Part shown: positions 32,021 to 44,289 of the stretch, one piece after another
Numbering within the stretch: the first letter of the stretch is position 1
Layout: each line of letters opens with the position of its first letter
Source of the DNA: Macrosoma leucophasiata
Taxonomy: Eukaryota > Arthropoda > Insecta > Lepidoptera > Hedylidae
Direction of reading: 5' to 3'
DNA: 64,000 nt
Assembly (NCBI GenBank): GCA_036365455.1
Contig: JAWQUS010000026.1
Location: forward strand, 14,092,001-14,156,000
Notes under the pieces: model-generated
What the model was told of the DNA's origin: nothing
Seen by the model: the letters and a program-made list of their open reading frames with translations, nothing else
The model's database searches: none
Program-made: the position numbers and the translations under genes

Positions 32021-34328
32021 ATTTATTTGAGCCGTATAAGCCTCCCTAAACTCCTGAGACCTATCCATTTTACGTTCAATACCTACTAAACGGCTATGTG
32101 CCATGTTATAGCTAGGCGGAAGGGTTGCATCGTCACTGACCCATGGCAACCCCACTTCATAACGGCCATTTACTTTTGTTATAGTTCTTTTCACTATTTC
32201 CAATGCGCGCTCCTCCCCCGGGACTACCCTTGGTTCTCTGCCTATACCAAGAGAGTCAATTTCAAAATGGGACCGCACTATATCATTCAGATTCGCATCT
32301 GAGGGACTCTGCGTGGTGTGCACATGCAACACCGACGCCCTATTAACAACAATGCTTTTAGGCATTGACCCATGTATGACCCATCCTAACTGGGTCAGTG
32401 ACGCGGCCGGTTGCCTACGGCTACCGGTCACCAACTTCCGCGACACTATAAGATGCCAATTATCCGCACCTATGAGAATTTGAGGTCTCACTCCCTCATA
32501 ACACACCGCATCCGGTGGTAAAGCTCTGAAATGCGACATTTGTAACAACTCCTTACTAACGGTCTGTCTACCTAAAGTGAGGTTCCGCACCGTACGCGCT
32601 TTAATCTTAAAGGGGCGTCCGCTCTGCCCGGCCAAGCTAATACCTACTAATCGGCTTTCCGACTCCTGCTGACTAGAATTAGCACCTATTATATTAAGGG
32701 CGCGGACTGGGCCCTGGGCCCCTATCGACTTTGCCAACTGCTCGTCGATCAAAGTGATAGTGGACCCTTCATCTAACAATGCGTATGTCTGTACCCCCTT
32801 ACCCCTGCCACCCCCTATTCTGACAGGGCAGACCTTAAGTAGCACCTGCGTGCTATCAACTGGCGTATGCGCCGACGCCGTAATTACTGACTCTATTTGT
32901 ACCTCTTTTACTTCCGGCCGCGGCTCGGAATGCAACAGCATGTGGTGTGATCGTGTGCAATCACCCTTACCACATCGCTTTGCCTTACATTGAAAACGTC
33001 TATGTTTCCCGTTTAAACATTGATAACAAATTCGCGCCTCCCGTGCCCAGTTCCAGCGCTCCTGTACTGACATCGCTACAACCTTACCGCACGCATCGGT
33101 CCGGTGCCCACTACCACAACAGAGACATGTAATTGCCGCCTCTGTTGTGTTATACACCGGCCGGCGCGCGCGGTCTAACTTTTTAAACATAGGCCGCGAT
33201 GCCGGCGGCTGCACTGCGCGCGCGCTTGCTACCGTGCTTTTCTCGTATGAGAACTGAATAGCCCTTTCAGCCTCCTTCATGAGAAAGTTCGCTAATCTAG
33301 TTAACTCGGATTCCGGCCCGTCCGCCCTATCGAAAGCATAGTCATACCACTTGTTTTTAAGGTGGGGACTAAGTTTCTCACTTAACATCCTAGGTAGCCG
33401 TGGATCCGTATTTTTACCTACCGGATCCACACTTTCAATTACAGTGACCACATTTTGAACTTTAACTGCAAAGATGTTTAGTTCATTGGCCGATGCCCCC
33501 ACATTAGGTAGTCGCATTACCTCCCCTACTGCCTGGTCTATAATAGTGCCCGGGCGACCGAAACATTGTTCTAGGGTTTTCATAATTCTAGCCGGGTCTG
33601 ACGCCGAATATAAAAGGGCCGACACCGCCTGTCGTGCCGGACCCCGCAAGCACGGACTCAACCTAGCCAAATTCTCTATGTCCGTAAGTCGATAGTTTTG
33701 CGTAGAATCTCTCGTCGCTGCTTTGAATGGCAACCACTCCCTAGGGTCCCCATCAAATAAGGGTAACTCCTGGGCCTGTCGTGGTGGGGGTCGACCCCGC
33801 GACATATTCTCTAACGCGTACACTAAACGATCTAGGACTTCGTCTTTAGAGATATTGGTTTTGGCGGGCTCGTCCTGCTTATCGTTATTCGGTACCCTAC
33901 CATCCCCTAGCCTATCCTCCCCCCGTAAAAATTCCCGCGGGGGATGACTATCATTTAACCAATGTTCTATCTATTTGCCCATTTACACTATCTCTATCCG
34001 TTTCCTCTGGCGGCGTTATCCTATCCTTAGCTATCTGCTTATCCACTAAACCGGCTTCTATTTCTAACTGCCTAATTCGTGCTTTCAACATGTCTGTTTC
34101 CGTATTAATTTGCTCCCGCCTAGCGCGCGCACTTTCGGTTGACCGTCGCGAACAAACCGATGGCGGTCGCGTACCTAAAGTTTCCTGTTCGGTAACTACT
34201 TGCTCGGTCCTACTGGTCCCTGGCAATGGTACGTCCTGCGGAGCCTCGGAAGGAGACTCTGGATAGTCTGGTATGACCCTAAGCGCCGCGCGCTTCCTAG
34301 TGGTAGGTGGACTCCTTGGCATCATCAC
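31988..34328 (-). pseudogene. BEL/Pao Gag and protease
   Basis: Starts at the ATG at 34328 (MMMPRSPPTTRKRAALRV) with a coiled-coil stretch (residues about 65-105). A frameshift near 33955 moves to a second frame that continues as ENMSRGRPPPRQAQELPLFD, a capsid-like domain, two zinc modules (CLCCGSGHRTDAC; CYQCLNGKHRRFQC) and the aspartic protease site YALLDEGSTITLI. The last residues before the break, NSLIEKGYAS, are the usual start of the RT domain in this family. The frame stops inside the hairpin at 31958-32020. Repaired by only a few changes in nature it would be a normal Gag-Pro, but this copy is not open. Confidence 0.88.
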
Positions 34329-35267
34329 TGTTAAACTACCTCAACTACACTGAAATAGGTCCCTACCTCCCTAACTGAGATGGTCCCTACACAGATACAC
34401 AAATTCAACAAAAATTAAAAATTACTACCGGCCTAACACACACACAAATACACTGGCCTGAAAATATACACGGATTACGACTCACTGAATATCCGTCCGT
34501 ATCCGCGAAGTTGCAGGCGCCGCCGTCGTCCCGACGCTCGGCCGCACCCGCCCGATGCCGCTGTGCTGAGCTGTGCAGACGCTGACGCTGCCACGAAGCC
34601 GCCGCCGCCGACGCCGTTGACCCGACGTCCCGGCTGCTCCGATGAAGGCGCCCAAGCTGCGATGCTCAGGGCGGTCCCGCCCGAGTTGCGTATGCGCTAG
34701 CGTACGAAACGCCGCGCTGTACGCCCCTGCTCAAGGCGGCTGCCCAAGCGGTGAACGCGCTGGCGTTCGAAACGCCCGCGCTGTGATGCTCGCCGACCCG
34801 GCCCGCTGCGGTCGCTGACGCTGGTAGAGCGCCCAAGCCGCACGGCCCGTGCTCAAGGCGGTCAAGCCCGAGTATCGCCCGTGCTCAAGGCTACAATGCC
34901 TGAGCGATGACGGTGCTGGCGTTCAAAACGCCGAAGCTGCGATGCCCGTCGACCTGGAGCTTGTGTGGTCGCTGGCGCTGGATAGCGCCCAAGCCACGAT
35001 GCCCGTTGACCCCGAGGTGCAGCTGCTGACGCCTGCTTGGCGCCCTGGTCTCGCTGCACGTCGACCCTGTTCCCCGTCGTTCCCTGACCGGCCTCGCCCT
35101 CAGACTGCGAGACCTGGAATGCACGTTCCGATCCGTTAATAACGCGCCGGTATCCCAACTCCGGCTCTTCCTTGCCGGTCGTTACCACTACCCTCTCGTA
35201 TTCCTTTCCCGGATGGCCGCTGGTGGCCACTAATCCGGCGTCGATGGACTCGTCTCTGGCTCCTTTA
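34329..35267 (-). other. GC-rich 5' leader of the BEL/Pao element with degenerate repeats
   Basis: Between gag and the primer-binding site. From about 34490 the sequence is markedly GC-rich against the AT-rich surroundings. Blocks such as GGCGTTCGAAACGCC, GGCGTTCAAAACGCC, GTGCTCAAGGC and GATAGCGCCCAAGCC recur in a loose tandem pattern of roughly 110-130 bases. Such a leader could hold packaging or internal initiation structures, but nothing in the sequence proves this. Confidence 0.55.
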
Positions 35268-35285
35268 TCCGGCTCCGAATGACCA
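35268..35285 (-). promoter_or_regulatory. BEL/Pao primer-binding site
   Basis: Minus strand TGGTCATTCGGAGCCGGA, six bases from the LTR. It resembles the complement of a tRNA-Tyr 3' end, with differences. The tRNA identity is from memory and unsure. Confidence 0.55.
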
Positions 35286-35291
35286 ACAACT

Positions 35292-36737
35292 TGTGGGGGA
35301 CAAATTGTTTTTTACACCAAAGTGAAAACACAAGTCTGCATCGACGTATTAAAGCGGACTGTATCTTTATTTTCAATTTCTTCAATGGTTCTTTCTAATC
35401 TAACTTATTCACTAGCTTATTTCACTATACTATAACTAACTAGCGAACCAGGGGGTCTGGTACTACTCTAAACTTTCACTGGCAATACCTTCACGGTCTG
35501 GAAGCACTTTTCTTGCTGAGAATCGAACGAGGACAATTTAGCACCGAAATGTACCGAGTTATATACGCTTCCAAACCGTCTCCTTCCATGTCAAAATTCC
35601 GTGACACGCCCAAAATACGAACGTCACGAAGGTCTGGGTCAACAGAGATAGGACTCTAAAACACTACGTATACGGTCTAAATTACCACAACCGTCATACA
35701 TCTCTGCCGACCCGCCCTCGCCTTGATACAATTCATACGCAATATCTCTTTATTATATCAAATTTTCTTATACAAACTTATTAGATCTTAATTCTAATTC
35801 GATACATTACCAAAGTTTTTACTTATTAGAAAAACATAATTTTTTAGGGGCTCTGTCACGCTCTATCACCTATGACACGATTAAATATCGCTAGCCAAAC
35901 CTAAATACAATTCAAAAACCGCAAACGGTATTTGCCTATCCCCTTTACTCTAAGCGTGAGAGACAATTTTATTCAACAAGTAAGATTAGGTACGTTCGTG
36001 TTTTCCTTATTATGAGTCTACTTACACTTTTTACAAATATACTTCCCTGAGGGGGCAACAAAAATACATCTCGTACATAACTTTCAGCTTGGTATCTTTC
36101 TTATTTACGAAAATACAGCGACTTTCACCTCTCTCTCCATACAAAGCATCGAATTCAACATCAGCTGTGAACAAACAAATTGAATCTACCTACATACAAA
36201 TTGATATTTCTAATCGGAATATTCTATACAATTTGTGTTACAATTTCTCAATTTTCTCTACTTTCTACGCGCGGTGCGTGGTCGTACACCCCTGCACGTT
36301 CTCAGACCAGTGTGTGTGTGATAAGTATGTAACAAAATACCTAATTTACATTATACTTTGCAAATTCCATCTCATAGTAATGCCTACTAAAGCGAACTTT
36401 GCCAGTCGATAACTACTCATCTGCCTATGCCATGCGTGGGGTTGGTCGTGAATATGAATGATTAGACATTCCTACGCCGAGCTCTGCCACTGAATGAGCT
36501 CTAAAAAAGTGCGCCGCGTATTTACGCTTCCTCCGCGTCACTTCCCCGCACTTCACCCCCGCCCCCGCCGGCGGATCAGGTGCCCTGTCGGCCACCTCTC
36601 CGTGGACGACCCTCTCGACCAAACGAAAATACCTACACCTCCAAATTTAATATTTCCTATGGCAATCGCTTGACAACAACTCTTTTATCATTATACTCAT
36701 CATGGAAATACGACGCCTATTGATTCTATCCTTTACA
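35292..36737 (-). repeat. 5' LTR of the BEL/Pao element
   Basis: Begins TGTGGGGGACAAATTG and ends CTTTACA, followed by the GTGTG target duplication. Compared with the 3' LTR it carries an extra segment of about 118 bases (about 36061-36178) and lacks about 114 bases near 36699. The TATAAAAG box of the other LTR reads TAAAAAAG here. Confidence 0.92.
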
Positions 36738-36854
36738 GTGTGCAAATGATAGCTCAAACTTATTTTAAAAAATATTGTTAAAACAAAAAATAAATGTTAT
36801 TGCTACATATAATAAACCATTGTTTTAATTTATATCTCATACATTATTAATTTA

Positions 36855-37707
36855 GGTATTGTTATGGACTCAAAACTTCACTTTGATTCTCACATAAAAA
36901 GTCATGAACAGAGCTTTCAGACTGTATGGTTTTGTCATGAGGACATGTATTCCTTTTAAAAGACCTGCAACTTATTTACTTTTATATAAATCTCTTATCC
37001 GATCTCAACTAGATTATGCTACTTCTGTATGGAATCCATGCTATGATAAATACAGCGAACAGTTAGAGACCGTTCAACGTAAGTTTTTACGATCCCTTAA
37101 TTATCGCTGTTTTGCTTCTAAGTCCCCTTATGAAACACTTTTATCAAAATTTTCTTTATCAACACTCAAAATGAGAAGATTGCTTTTAAATCAAATGTTA
37201 CTAACAACATATGTCACTACAAATTTGACTGCAATAGACTTAATAATCAAGTTTATATTAGTATTCCATGTCGTTCTACGACACGAAATACCCGTAAGAA
37301 CAACCTATTTGCACCCCCTAATTGTAAAACTAATGCAGGTGATCGAGCACCTATAAATAGACTCATGAAACAATATAACAAATATTTCACTAAGGTAGAA
37401 TTTTTTGAAACGTCACCTAACGCATTTAAGCGAAATGTTCTAAATGTAATGCAGAACGTTAATAATAACATAATGTAAGATTAACTATTGTTTACTTTGT
37501 GTTAACATCTGTGGTGTAATCTTTTTTTTTTTTTTGTTCAAAAAAATGATTCTGTATTTTCACACCGCTACCCTAAAATGTCCTAATAGTTTATTTGTGG
37601 ACAACGGGGTTGATTACGCTCTTTGTAAAATTATGTACCGAGTAATTGTTCTTGTTACTTTATGAGTGTAATTGTTTGTTGTCCTAAATAAATTAAAAAA
37701 AAAAAAA
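36855..37707 (+). mobile_element. Jockey/CR1-type LINE, 5'-truncated, with poly(A) tail
   Basis: The coding part (36855-37478) starts at GIVMDSKLHFDSHIKS, just after the RT core, then after a shift reads LLLYKSLIRSQLDYATSVWN and KYSEQLETVQRKFLRSLNYR, the usual RT C-terminal domain, followed by a frame change near 37250 into the last residues. A 3' untranslated region ends in an A-rich tail at 37688-37707. The tail joins directly to the DUF7869-type gene, suggesting insertion into it. Confidence 0.75.
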
Positions 37708-39085
37708 CTTAAACCACCATGTAAAGACCAGTGCAGGCTGCAATGTTCTAGCAAGATTGATTCTATTCAAAGACAAAGTATTTTCGATGCATTTTGGGAA
37801 CTTGGAGATATTCATAATCAGCGCTCTTTCATTTTGTCGAGTTTATCTGATATCACACCCAGATATAGATATACGAATGCATTGACCCCACGGCATTGTA
37901 ACAAAGCTTTCCATTTTATTGTTACTGGTAATCCGATCAGAGTTTGTAAGACCTTTTTTACTAATACATTGGACATATCCGATCGTATGATTCGTACTGT
38001 TAAACATAAGACTGATAAACATTTTTAAAGACTGATTATAGAGGAACAACCGGTAATCATAAATCAGATGAAATATTAATTTCTGATATCAAAAAATTTA
38101 TCAATTTTATACCGAGAACTGATTCTCATTACACACGACAATCATCGACCCGTGAATACATAGACGGTGGAAAAACGATAGTAGATCTCTATAAAGACTT
38201 TGAAGAAGTCCAAAAACAAAAAATAAGCCAGCAGGAAAGTATTGCAAGTTTTATAAGGTGTTTACTACACAATTCATTATATCATTTTTTCGCCCAAGAA
38301 AGGATCAATGCGACACATGTTTGCAATACCAGAATTCATCGCCTGAACAAAAACTTGTTATTCAAGAAAAATATGACACCCGTTCAGAAGAAAAAACTCT
38401 CAGCCGACAGGAAAAATACGATGACCGACGTAAAATTGATAACAGTAATAAAGTAATTTTGTTTGACCTACAAGCTGTTCTTCAATCACGTAAAGGAGAC
38501 ACCTCAGCTTTCATAGCTATAATTTCTCTATTGCCTCCTTAAACAAAAAAAGTAGTAGGCAAAATTTAGGAATCGTACAGCTACGTGCATTGTTATTTTT
38601 AGAATGAAACCGATGCAAAAAGAGGTGCCAATAAAATAGGCACTTGTCTACTCCATTATTTCGAACAACTTTGTATCGAATCCAGGGCTAATAATGAGGA
38701 AGGTATCAATCTTATACTGTATTCGGACAATTGTGGAGGACAAAATAAAAATAAATTTATCGTTAGACTTTATCTTTACGCAGTTGCACATTTTAATATG
38801 AATTCCATCACACATAAATACTTAATCAAAGGACATACACAGAACGAGACCGATAGCATACATAGCCTTATAGAAAAAGAGGTAAAAATGAATTTAAGAT
38901 CTGGACCTATATATTCACCACACCAATATGTATCGATAATTAAAAATGCACGAAAATCAGGGAACAGATTTATAGTAAATGAGCGTATATTTCATGACTT
39001 TTATGACTTGATAAAGTTACAAGAAGATTGGGGATACAACTTAATAAAACAAAGAATGGAGATAATATTGTATGGAATGACGTAA
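37708..39085 (+). pseudogene. DUF7869-type transposase-like protein, degraded
   Basis: The plus strand holds, in several frames, an N-terminal Cys-rich piece (CKDQCRLQC), FDAFWELGDIHNQRSFILSS, FIVTGNPIRVCKTFFTNTLD, then SREYIDGGKTIVDLYKDFEE-like sequence, RPRKDQCDTCLQYQNSSPEQ, LFDLQAVLQSRKGD and the C-terminal domain NLILYSDNCGGQNKNKFIVR, HTQNETDSIHSLIEKE. This matches a large arthropod family whose C-terminal domain I know as DUF7869 and which looks RNase H-like. The function is not established in anything I can cite. A transposase role is inferred from its repetitive occurrence. Frames change near 38040, 38260 and 38545-38605, where part of the protein seems missing. Confidence 0.65.
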
Positions 39086-39212
39086 AAATTATTAAGGTGA
39101 CAAAGACTAACCCTTTTTCATTTTTTACTAAATATACTACTTTAAAGCAATATATAATAATACACCAATACATAACTACTCCATTTACTTCTATAAAATA
39201 ACTAGCACACCC

Positions 39213-39230
39213 GGCGAACTCCGTTTCGCC
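39213..39230 (-). terminator. Helitron 3'-terminal hairpin
   Basis: GGCGAAACGGAGTTCGCC on the minus strand, about 8 bases before the terminal CTAG. In Helitrons this hairpin is thought to signal the end of rolling-circle transfer, not transcription termination. Confidence 0.85.
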
Positions 39231-39453
39231 ACCAGATGGCTTCGTTTTATGTAACATTTCGTTTGGTGATTAAAAGATGAACGAAAAAAATTTTTTTGTT
39301 TTATATTTGAAAAGGAAAAATTTTATTTCATTTCACAATAGTAATGAATTCATTTAGATTAAAATAAATTAAGTGTTATTTAGTTGAACTTCTCTAAGTG
39401 AATGAAAGTAAATACTGAATCGAATCGTTATACGTGTCCGCAAATCATTCGTT

Positions 39454-41262
39454 TCATTGAAGTGCTCTTTGGTAAACCACATTTTTTGTTTTTTGGTCTG
39501 ACGTTAACACAAACAAAGCGGATGGTTTTCCAACTCGTGAACACGCAACGTATAACTGCCCATGTGAAAAACAATGATTTTCTAAATTTATCCCGCAAAC
39601 ACTAAGCGATTGGCCTTGCGACTTGTTAATTGTCATTGCGAACGCAAGGCGAACTGGAAATTGCAATCGTTTGAAGTCAAACGGAAGATCAGTCGGAATC
39701 ATTGGTATTCGAGGAATACATACATTTTCACCTGCGTACTTTCCGTTAATAATGGTTGCCTCAATCAAATTCGGCATAAGTCTTTTTACCGCAAGTCGAG
39801 TACCGTTGCAAAGTCGCGGTGGATTCAAATTACGCAATATCATAATAACTGTACCAACTTTGAGTTGCAAGTTATGTGGTGGAAATCCTGGTAACTCGAG
39901 AGAGTTCAAAAACTCCGTTGGATAATGTACTACATCATCGGGATTTGTTATGGAATCAACGGATTTGTATGTCACCAAATCGCCATCGATTTTTGATTGA
40001 ATGGTGAAATTCAGTGCGTGTACATCATTATTCTTTGCGGCAAGAATTGCTCGTTGACTTAACCAAGCATAATTCTGATAATTCTCACTAATGTTTGGAA
40101 AACATTTTCAATAAGAGCTAGTTGAGAGTCTACAAATCGGAAAAAGTCGTTGGTAAGAGTAATTAATCCAGATGTCGCATCAACTGTGACTTTTCCATTT
40201 CCAACAGCTAACAATTGTTTTGAAAATTGTGCAGCACTTTGATCATTTTGAAGTTGAACTCTCATATTAGTGGTTAGCGATAACGTTTTTACGTTATTCC
40301 ATAAAGGTGATGCCTTCAGGCAAGCATTCAATTCATCTGCAGGCGTTCCACGGGGAATTACTGGCAACGTCTGCCTGAAATCGCCTGCCAACAATATCAT
40401 TAAGCCACCAAAGATGTTGTTATTTCGCCGAAGATCCTTCAGTGTGAAGTTAAGTGCTTCAAGTGATTTCTTATGTGCCATTGTGCACTCATCCCAAACA
40501 ATGAGCTTGCATTGCATCAACAATTTTCCCATTGCACTGGATCGTGAAATATTGCATGTTGGAGTATCAATTGTGTTTAAATTGAGTGGCAACTTAAGCG
40601 CAGAATGTGCAGTACGACCGCCATCTAGAAGAGTCGCCGCAATTCCAGATGATGCTAACGCCAAAGCTATGTCACATCTTGATCGAATAGTGGCCAAAAT
40701 CAATGAAATGACAAATGTTTTCCCTGTTCCTCCAGATGCGTCCAGGAAGAATAGACCACCAGTATTATTGTCCACCGCTTGCATTAATGTTTCGTATACT
40801 TGTTTTTGCTGTTCATTCAGCAACAGCACATTATTTTGAACGAATTCCTGCAATGTATCAACATTGTATTGCAGCTCTCGATTTAATTCTTGGTTGAATG
40901 CATCGTGCATCGATCGATTTGGTGCAATCATTCCTACTTCAATCAGTAGCTTGTTTGCAATAGTCAAACATTGATCCTCAATCAGAATCAATGCTTCATT
41001 GTAGATTTCATCGGTTATTTGCATGTCAGGATTATTCGTTTGAATGCGCAAGCGATGCAAGATATCTTCACATATGTCATCTTTGTATTTGTTCCATAAC
41101 TGAATTGGTTGTGAAGGAAAACATGTGGTGATGATAATTGCGAACAGCGTTCGTATTTGGTACGCATTTCATGAAACAACTGAATCCGCAAGTGTTAAAT
41201 CCCAATGAGAATCGTTCTCTAGCAAACCCAATAGTTGACATGCTTCTCGAAAAGTTTGGCAT
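39454..41262 (-). pseudogene. Helitron Pif1-like helicase domain, frameshifted
   Basis: The N-terminal half (40059-41060) carries FFLDASGGTGKTFVISLI (Walker A), LIVWDECTMAHKKSLEAL (Walker B) and ILLAGDFRQTLPVIPRG. The C-terminal half (39454-39978) in another frame carries MILRNLNPPRLCNGTRL, FAMTINKSQGQSL and LYVACSRVGKP. These are successive SF1 helicase motifs of Pif1 type. Frames change near 41060-41080 and near 40060. The enzyme would unwind DNA at the element during rolling-circle transfer. Confidence 0.88.
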
Positions 41263-43892
41263 TGGTGGTCATTCACAGTTTTCAAATGCGCAAATGATTT
41301 TGGTCCACGTACATTTACTAACAGCAGTCGCAAATAAAAACATTCATCATTTCTAGGATGAACAGTATACATGCGACCTAGTGCATCACTGGAAAACACC
41401 TGTGGCCAATCTGGAACTGGGGTTCCTTGTTTGCGACGTTGGAATTTCTTTGTTGATTGATTCCAAGTGTAATACTTGGGCATTTCAACGTACATCAGCG
41501 TCGCTGCGAATGGATCTGCTTCACACATTGCAAAGAAGCTAGTCAATGTTGTCGATGGTGGTCTCTCAGCTCGTTGTGCTGCATTAGCCTCAGTGAAGTA
41601 AACTCTTTGGCCATTTCCAAATGCACTGCTAAATGTACAACTGTGGGATATCTTTCATGAATTAGAAATGAAAATAATCGCCACAGTGCTTCATTAGTAC
41701 TGACGTATCTGCCCATTTGGAAGTTGCTGATTTCGTCATTCGCATTTTCCGACGCAATACCAAACACAGCCATGTCGCTGCCTTTTGTGACGTACTTGCA
41801 CAAATATTTGATTGATTTGGCCGAATGACAACTCTCAACGTTTGCATGTGTTTCGAAAATTCGTGATAGCAGCGGGCAATATGGTACAATGAATTCATTT
41901 CCGATCTCAATCTCTTGATTTTTAACTTTAACTTTGATAGTTCGACCATTATCTTCTTTTGAACGCCGACGATAAACTGGATATCCATCGTTCCCTGTAA
42001 CTGTTTCAGCAACTAACGGTCGCGGATATCGTTTTGTGCACTTTCCATCAGCCATGCAAGGCGATAATGGATTTAATGCACCGCACGGTCCATGCACCAT
42101 CTGTGTCGTCACAATGTCGTGTAGATGGGGATCAGTGACTGGATCAGGAATTTCAGCTGATATGATGTCATCCACTTCATTTGAATGTAATTTGTTCAGC
42201 AACCAAATTAGGATATGAGCATGCGGTAGTCCACGCTTCTGCCATTCCACCGAGTACATATAACAACGTGTGTCACCAAAAACTCGATACTTAGTAAGCA
42301 CATCCATCATAACCTTGAGTTTTTGTTGAAATACTCTGGCGATTATGTCATGGCGATCTTGCGGTTTCTGACCCGGTTCCAACTCACGTTCAATTTCCAT
42401 CCAATTCGGATTGCATGTGAACGTAATAAATAAATCGGGAGTTCCATAATTTCGCACGTATGTCATAGCGTCTTGAGCGTATTCATGCATGTGGCGTGGG
42501 CTTCCGATATAAGATGATGGGAGAATCGTCAGACGTCCAACACTCTCAACATCACCATCTGAATGAATAGCATCACGCAAGTGTATATAGTCCTCAGATC
42601 GTAGCTTTGCCTGATTGAATCGGATGAACGCTAAACGTTCTGTCTCGACTTTGACATACATGTCGACAGCGAATTGCTGGAATAGCCGACGGCACTTCAG
42701 AATGACATTCTCCTCATGTGTACGAATCATCATACGATACGCTTAGATTTTTATTCGTTGATACGCCTGAAAATGCAAAATTAAATGAATTGTTAATGGA
42801 AACCAATAATAGCAATAATTAGTGTGTGAATATTGTACTTGTAATTGGATCGACCATCTTCAACGTGATATCGTATCCGTCTTGCCCTTGCCAATAAATG
42901 ATTGGATATTGTAACGCATCGTACAAACGATGTGTCTCGTTTACACGATGCATGATATTGCTTCTTCGCTGAACGACAATGTCTCGCGATTTAGTTGGAT
43001 CGCCAACAATAATTGCAGCAACATCATTAACGGTGGGTGCATTGAATCTTCGCACATGTTCACCTGTTGGGGTACAATCCGCTCTTATGACAAATTTGTG
43101 CGTATCCGATGGCATTCGTTCCAATGCTGTTTTGAACATATTAACCACAGCGTTATTAGCGTGAAAAAATGCTTGCAACTGTTCAATAATTCGTCTCTTT
43201 AACTGTTCTGTTCCCTGTATATTGCACCGCACATTCAGCTGATCCACCATCGACGAAATGAAATATATTTGCAGAAATTGATGCGGTTCATCTGGTGTTG
43301 GCACCATTGAACCATGCAAATGATATATTTGTCCTTGTATCTGTAATTGCAAACAATCATTTGTTAAAGAATATGGTGTAACTTTTGATCGTGTGTGTTG
43401 TATGTTTTACCTTGCAAGTCGGCATAAAGCCGCCTTCTCGAATGATATTAGCTCCAAAGGAAGTCATGCGAAAGCAGTTATTGTATTCAAGGATGTGTTG
43501 AAGAAAATGGCTGGAATCGGGATCATTTCCATCGAACAATGCTTTCAGTGGCTGTGGTGGTGTAAGTAATGGATCCAGTTTGACTTTTCCACTTGCGCAG
43601 CACAATCCAGCCGTTTCTCTTTTGAACTTTAACGCATTGCAATATCGGCATACAGTCGTCATTGGTCCAATATCTAAATTTTCATCATCACTGTAGTTCG
43701 CAGTGGGATCATATTGGAATGCCAAGCGATGATGTATGATGCCAATGATCTTCGTGTGCTCACGCGTTGTCTCAATCGTGCATTTTCTCTTATTATATTT
43801 TGTCTTTCTTCGCTTAAGTTCTGTGAATACACTTGTTGCTGACTTGCATGTCTTGTGCGGCGGCCGATGTTCGCACGTCGTCCTCTAGGCAT
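41169..43892 (-). pseudogene. Helitron Rep/HUH endonuclease and N-terminal region, frameshifted
   Basis: Begins at 43892 (MPRGRRANIGRRTRHASQQQ), shifts frame near 43720, continues MTTVCRYCNALKFKRE and MTSFGANIIREGGFMPTCK, then after a 70-base intron (43341-43410) QGQIYHLHGSMVPTPDEPHQ. The Rep domain (41543-42733) has DLFITFTCNPNWMEI, the HUH-type motif GLPHAHILIWL and the tyrosine motif SIKYLCKYVTKGSD. A linker (41169-41546) follows in another frame. An in-frame TAA lies just before AYRMMIRTHEE near 42745, with a second possible GT-AG interruption at 42767-42838. The protein would nick and rejoin single-stranded DNA at the element ends. This copy is not open. Confidence 0.88.
43341..43410 (-). 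other. 70-base GT-AG intron in the Helitron Rep gene
   Basis: On the minus strand GCAAG then GTAAAACATAC ... TTACAG then ATACAAGG. Removing it joins FMPTCK to IQGQIYHLHG in frame, the usual uninterrupted Helitron sequence at this point. Confidence 0.75.
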
Positions 43893-44209
43893 TTTGGGCT
43901 ATGGACAAAGTGGTGAATTTAACCTCAAATGCACGATCCACATAATTTACACAGTTCAACTTACCACCTTAAAGACAAATACCTGCTGTTGAAATTGAAT
44001 AAAAATGTACACAATACACTTGATTGATTTGATGGTTTCCAATTAAAATGTTAAGAAACGAATAACTATTTTTTTTTACTTTTTTTTCATTATTTCACAG
44101 TGTACACAATACCGGTTTGTCACATGAAATTAACTGATAAGAAAACAATAAGTAGCTGTCAAGCAATGTGTCACGCACCGACGCCATCTACTTAAAATAT
44201 TGGTTTGTA

Positions 44210-44289
44210 GTACATGTTATGTATCAGAGATGGCGCTGTATTTAAAAAAGTACATGCTATGTATCAGAGATGGCGCTGTATTTAAAAAA
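44210..44289. repeat. 40-bp tandem duplication in the Helitron 5' region
   Basis: Two units starting GTACATG(T/C)TATGTATCAGAG and ending ATTTAAAAAA, differing at one base. Confidence 0.9.

Larger units (their letters stand above)
27616..36737 (-). mobile_element. BEL/Pao LTR retrotransposon, nearly complete, GTGTG target duplication
   Basis: A 9.1-kb element with two 1,446-base LTRs, a polypurine tract (29062-29073), a primer-binding site (35268-35285) and gag-protease-RT-RNase H-integrase in BEL order on the minus strand. GTGTG lies on both sides (27611-27615 and 36738-36742), a 5-bp target duplication. The LTRs differ by about six substitutions by eye plus two indels of about 115 bases. 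Coding capacity is damaged by a frameshift in gag, a hairpin insertion between protease and RT, and a LINE tail inserted in integrase. Confidence 0.92.

Noticed and set aside
34849..35230. Plus- and minus-strand frames in the BEL leader
   Set aside because: GC-rich repeated leader sequence lacks stops by composition; no domain.
44210..44289. Possible CRISPR-like direct repeat
   Set aside because: Only two adjacent 40-bp units without spacers, inside a Helitron in an animal genome.
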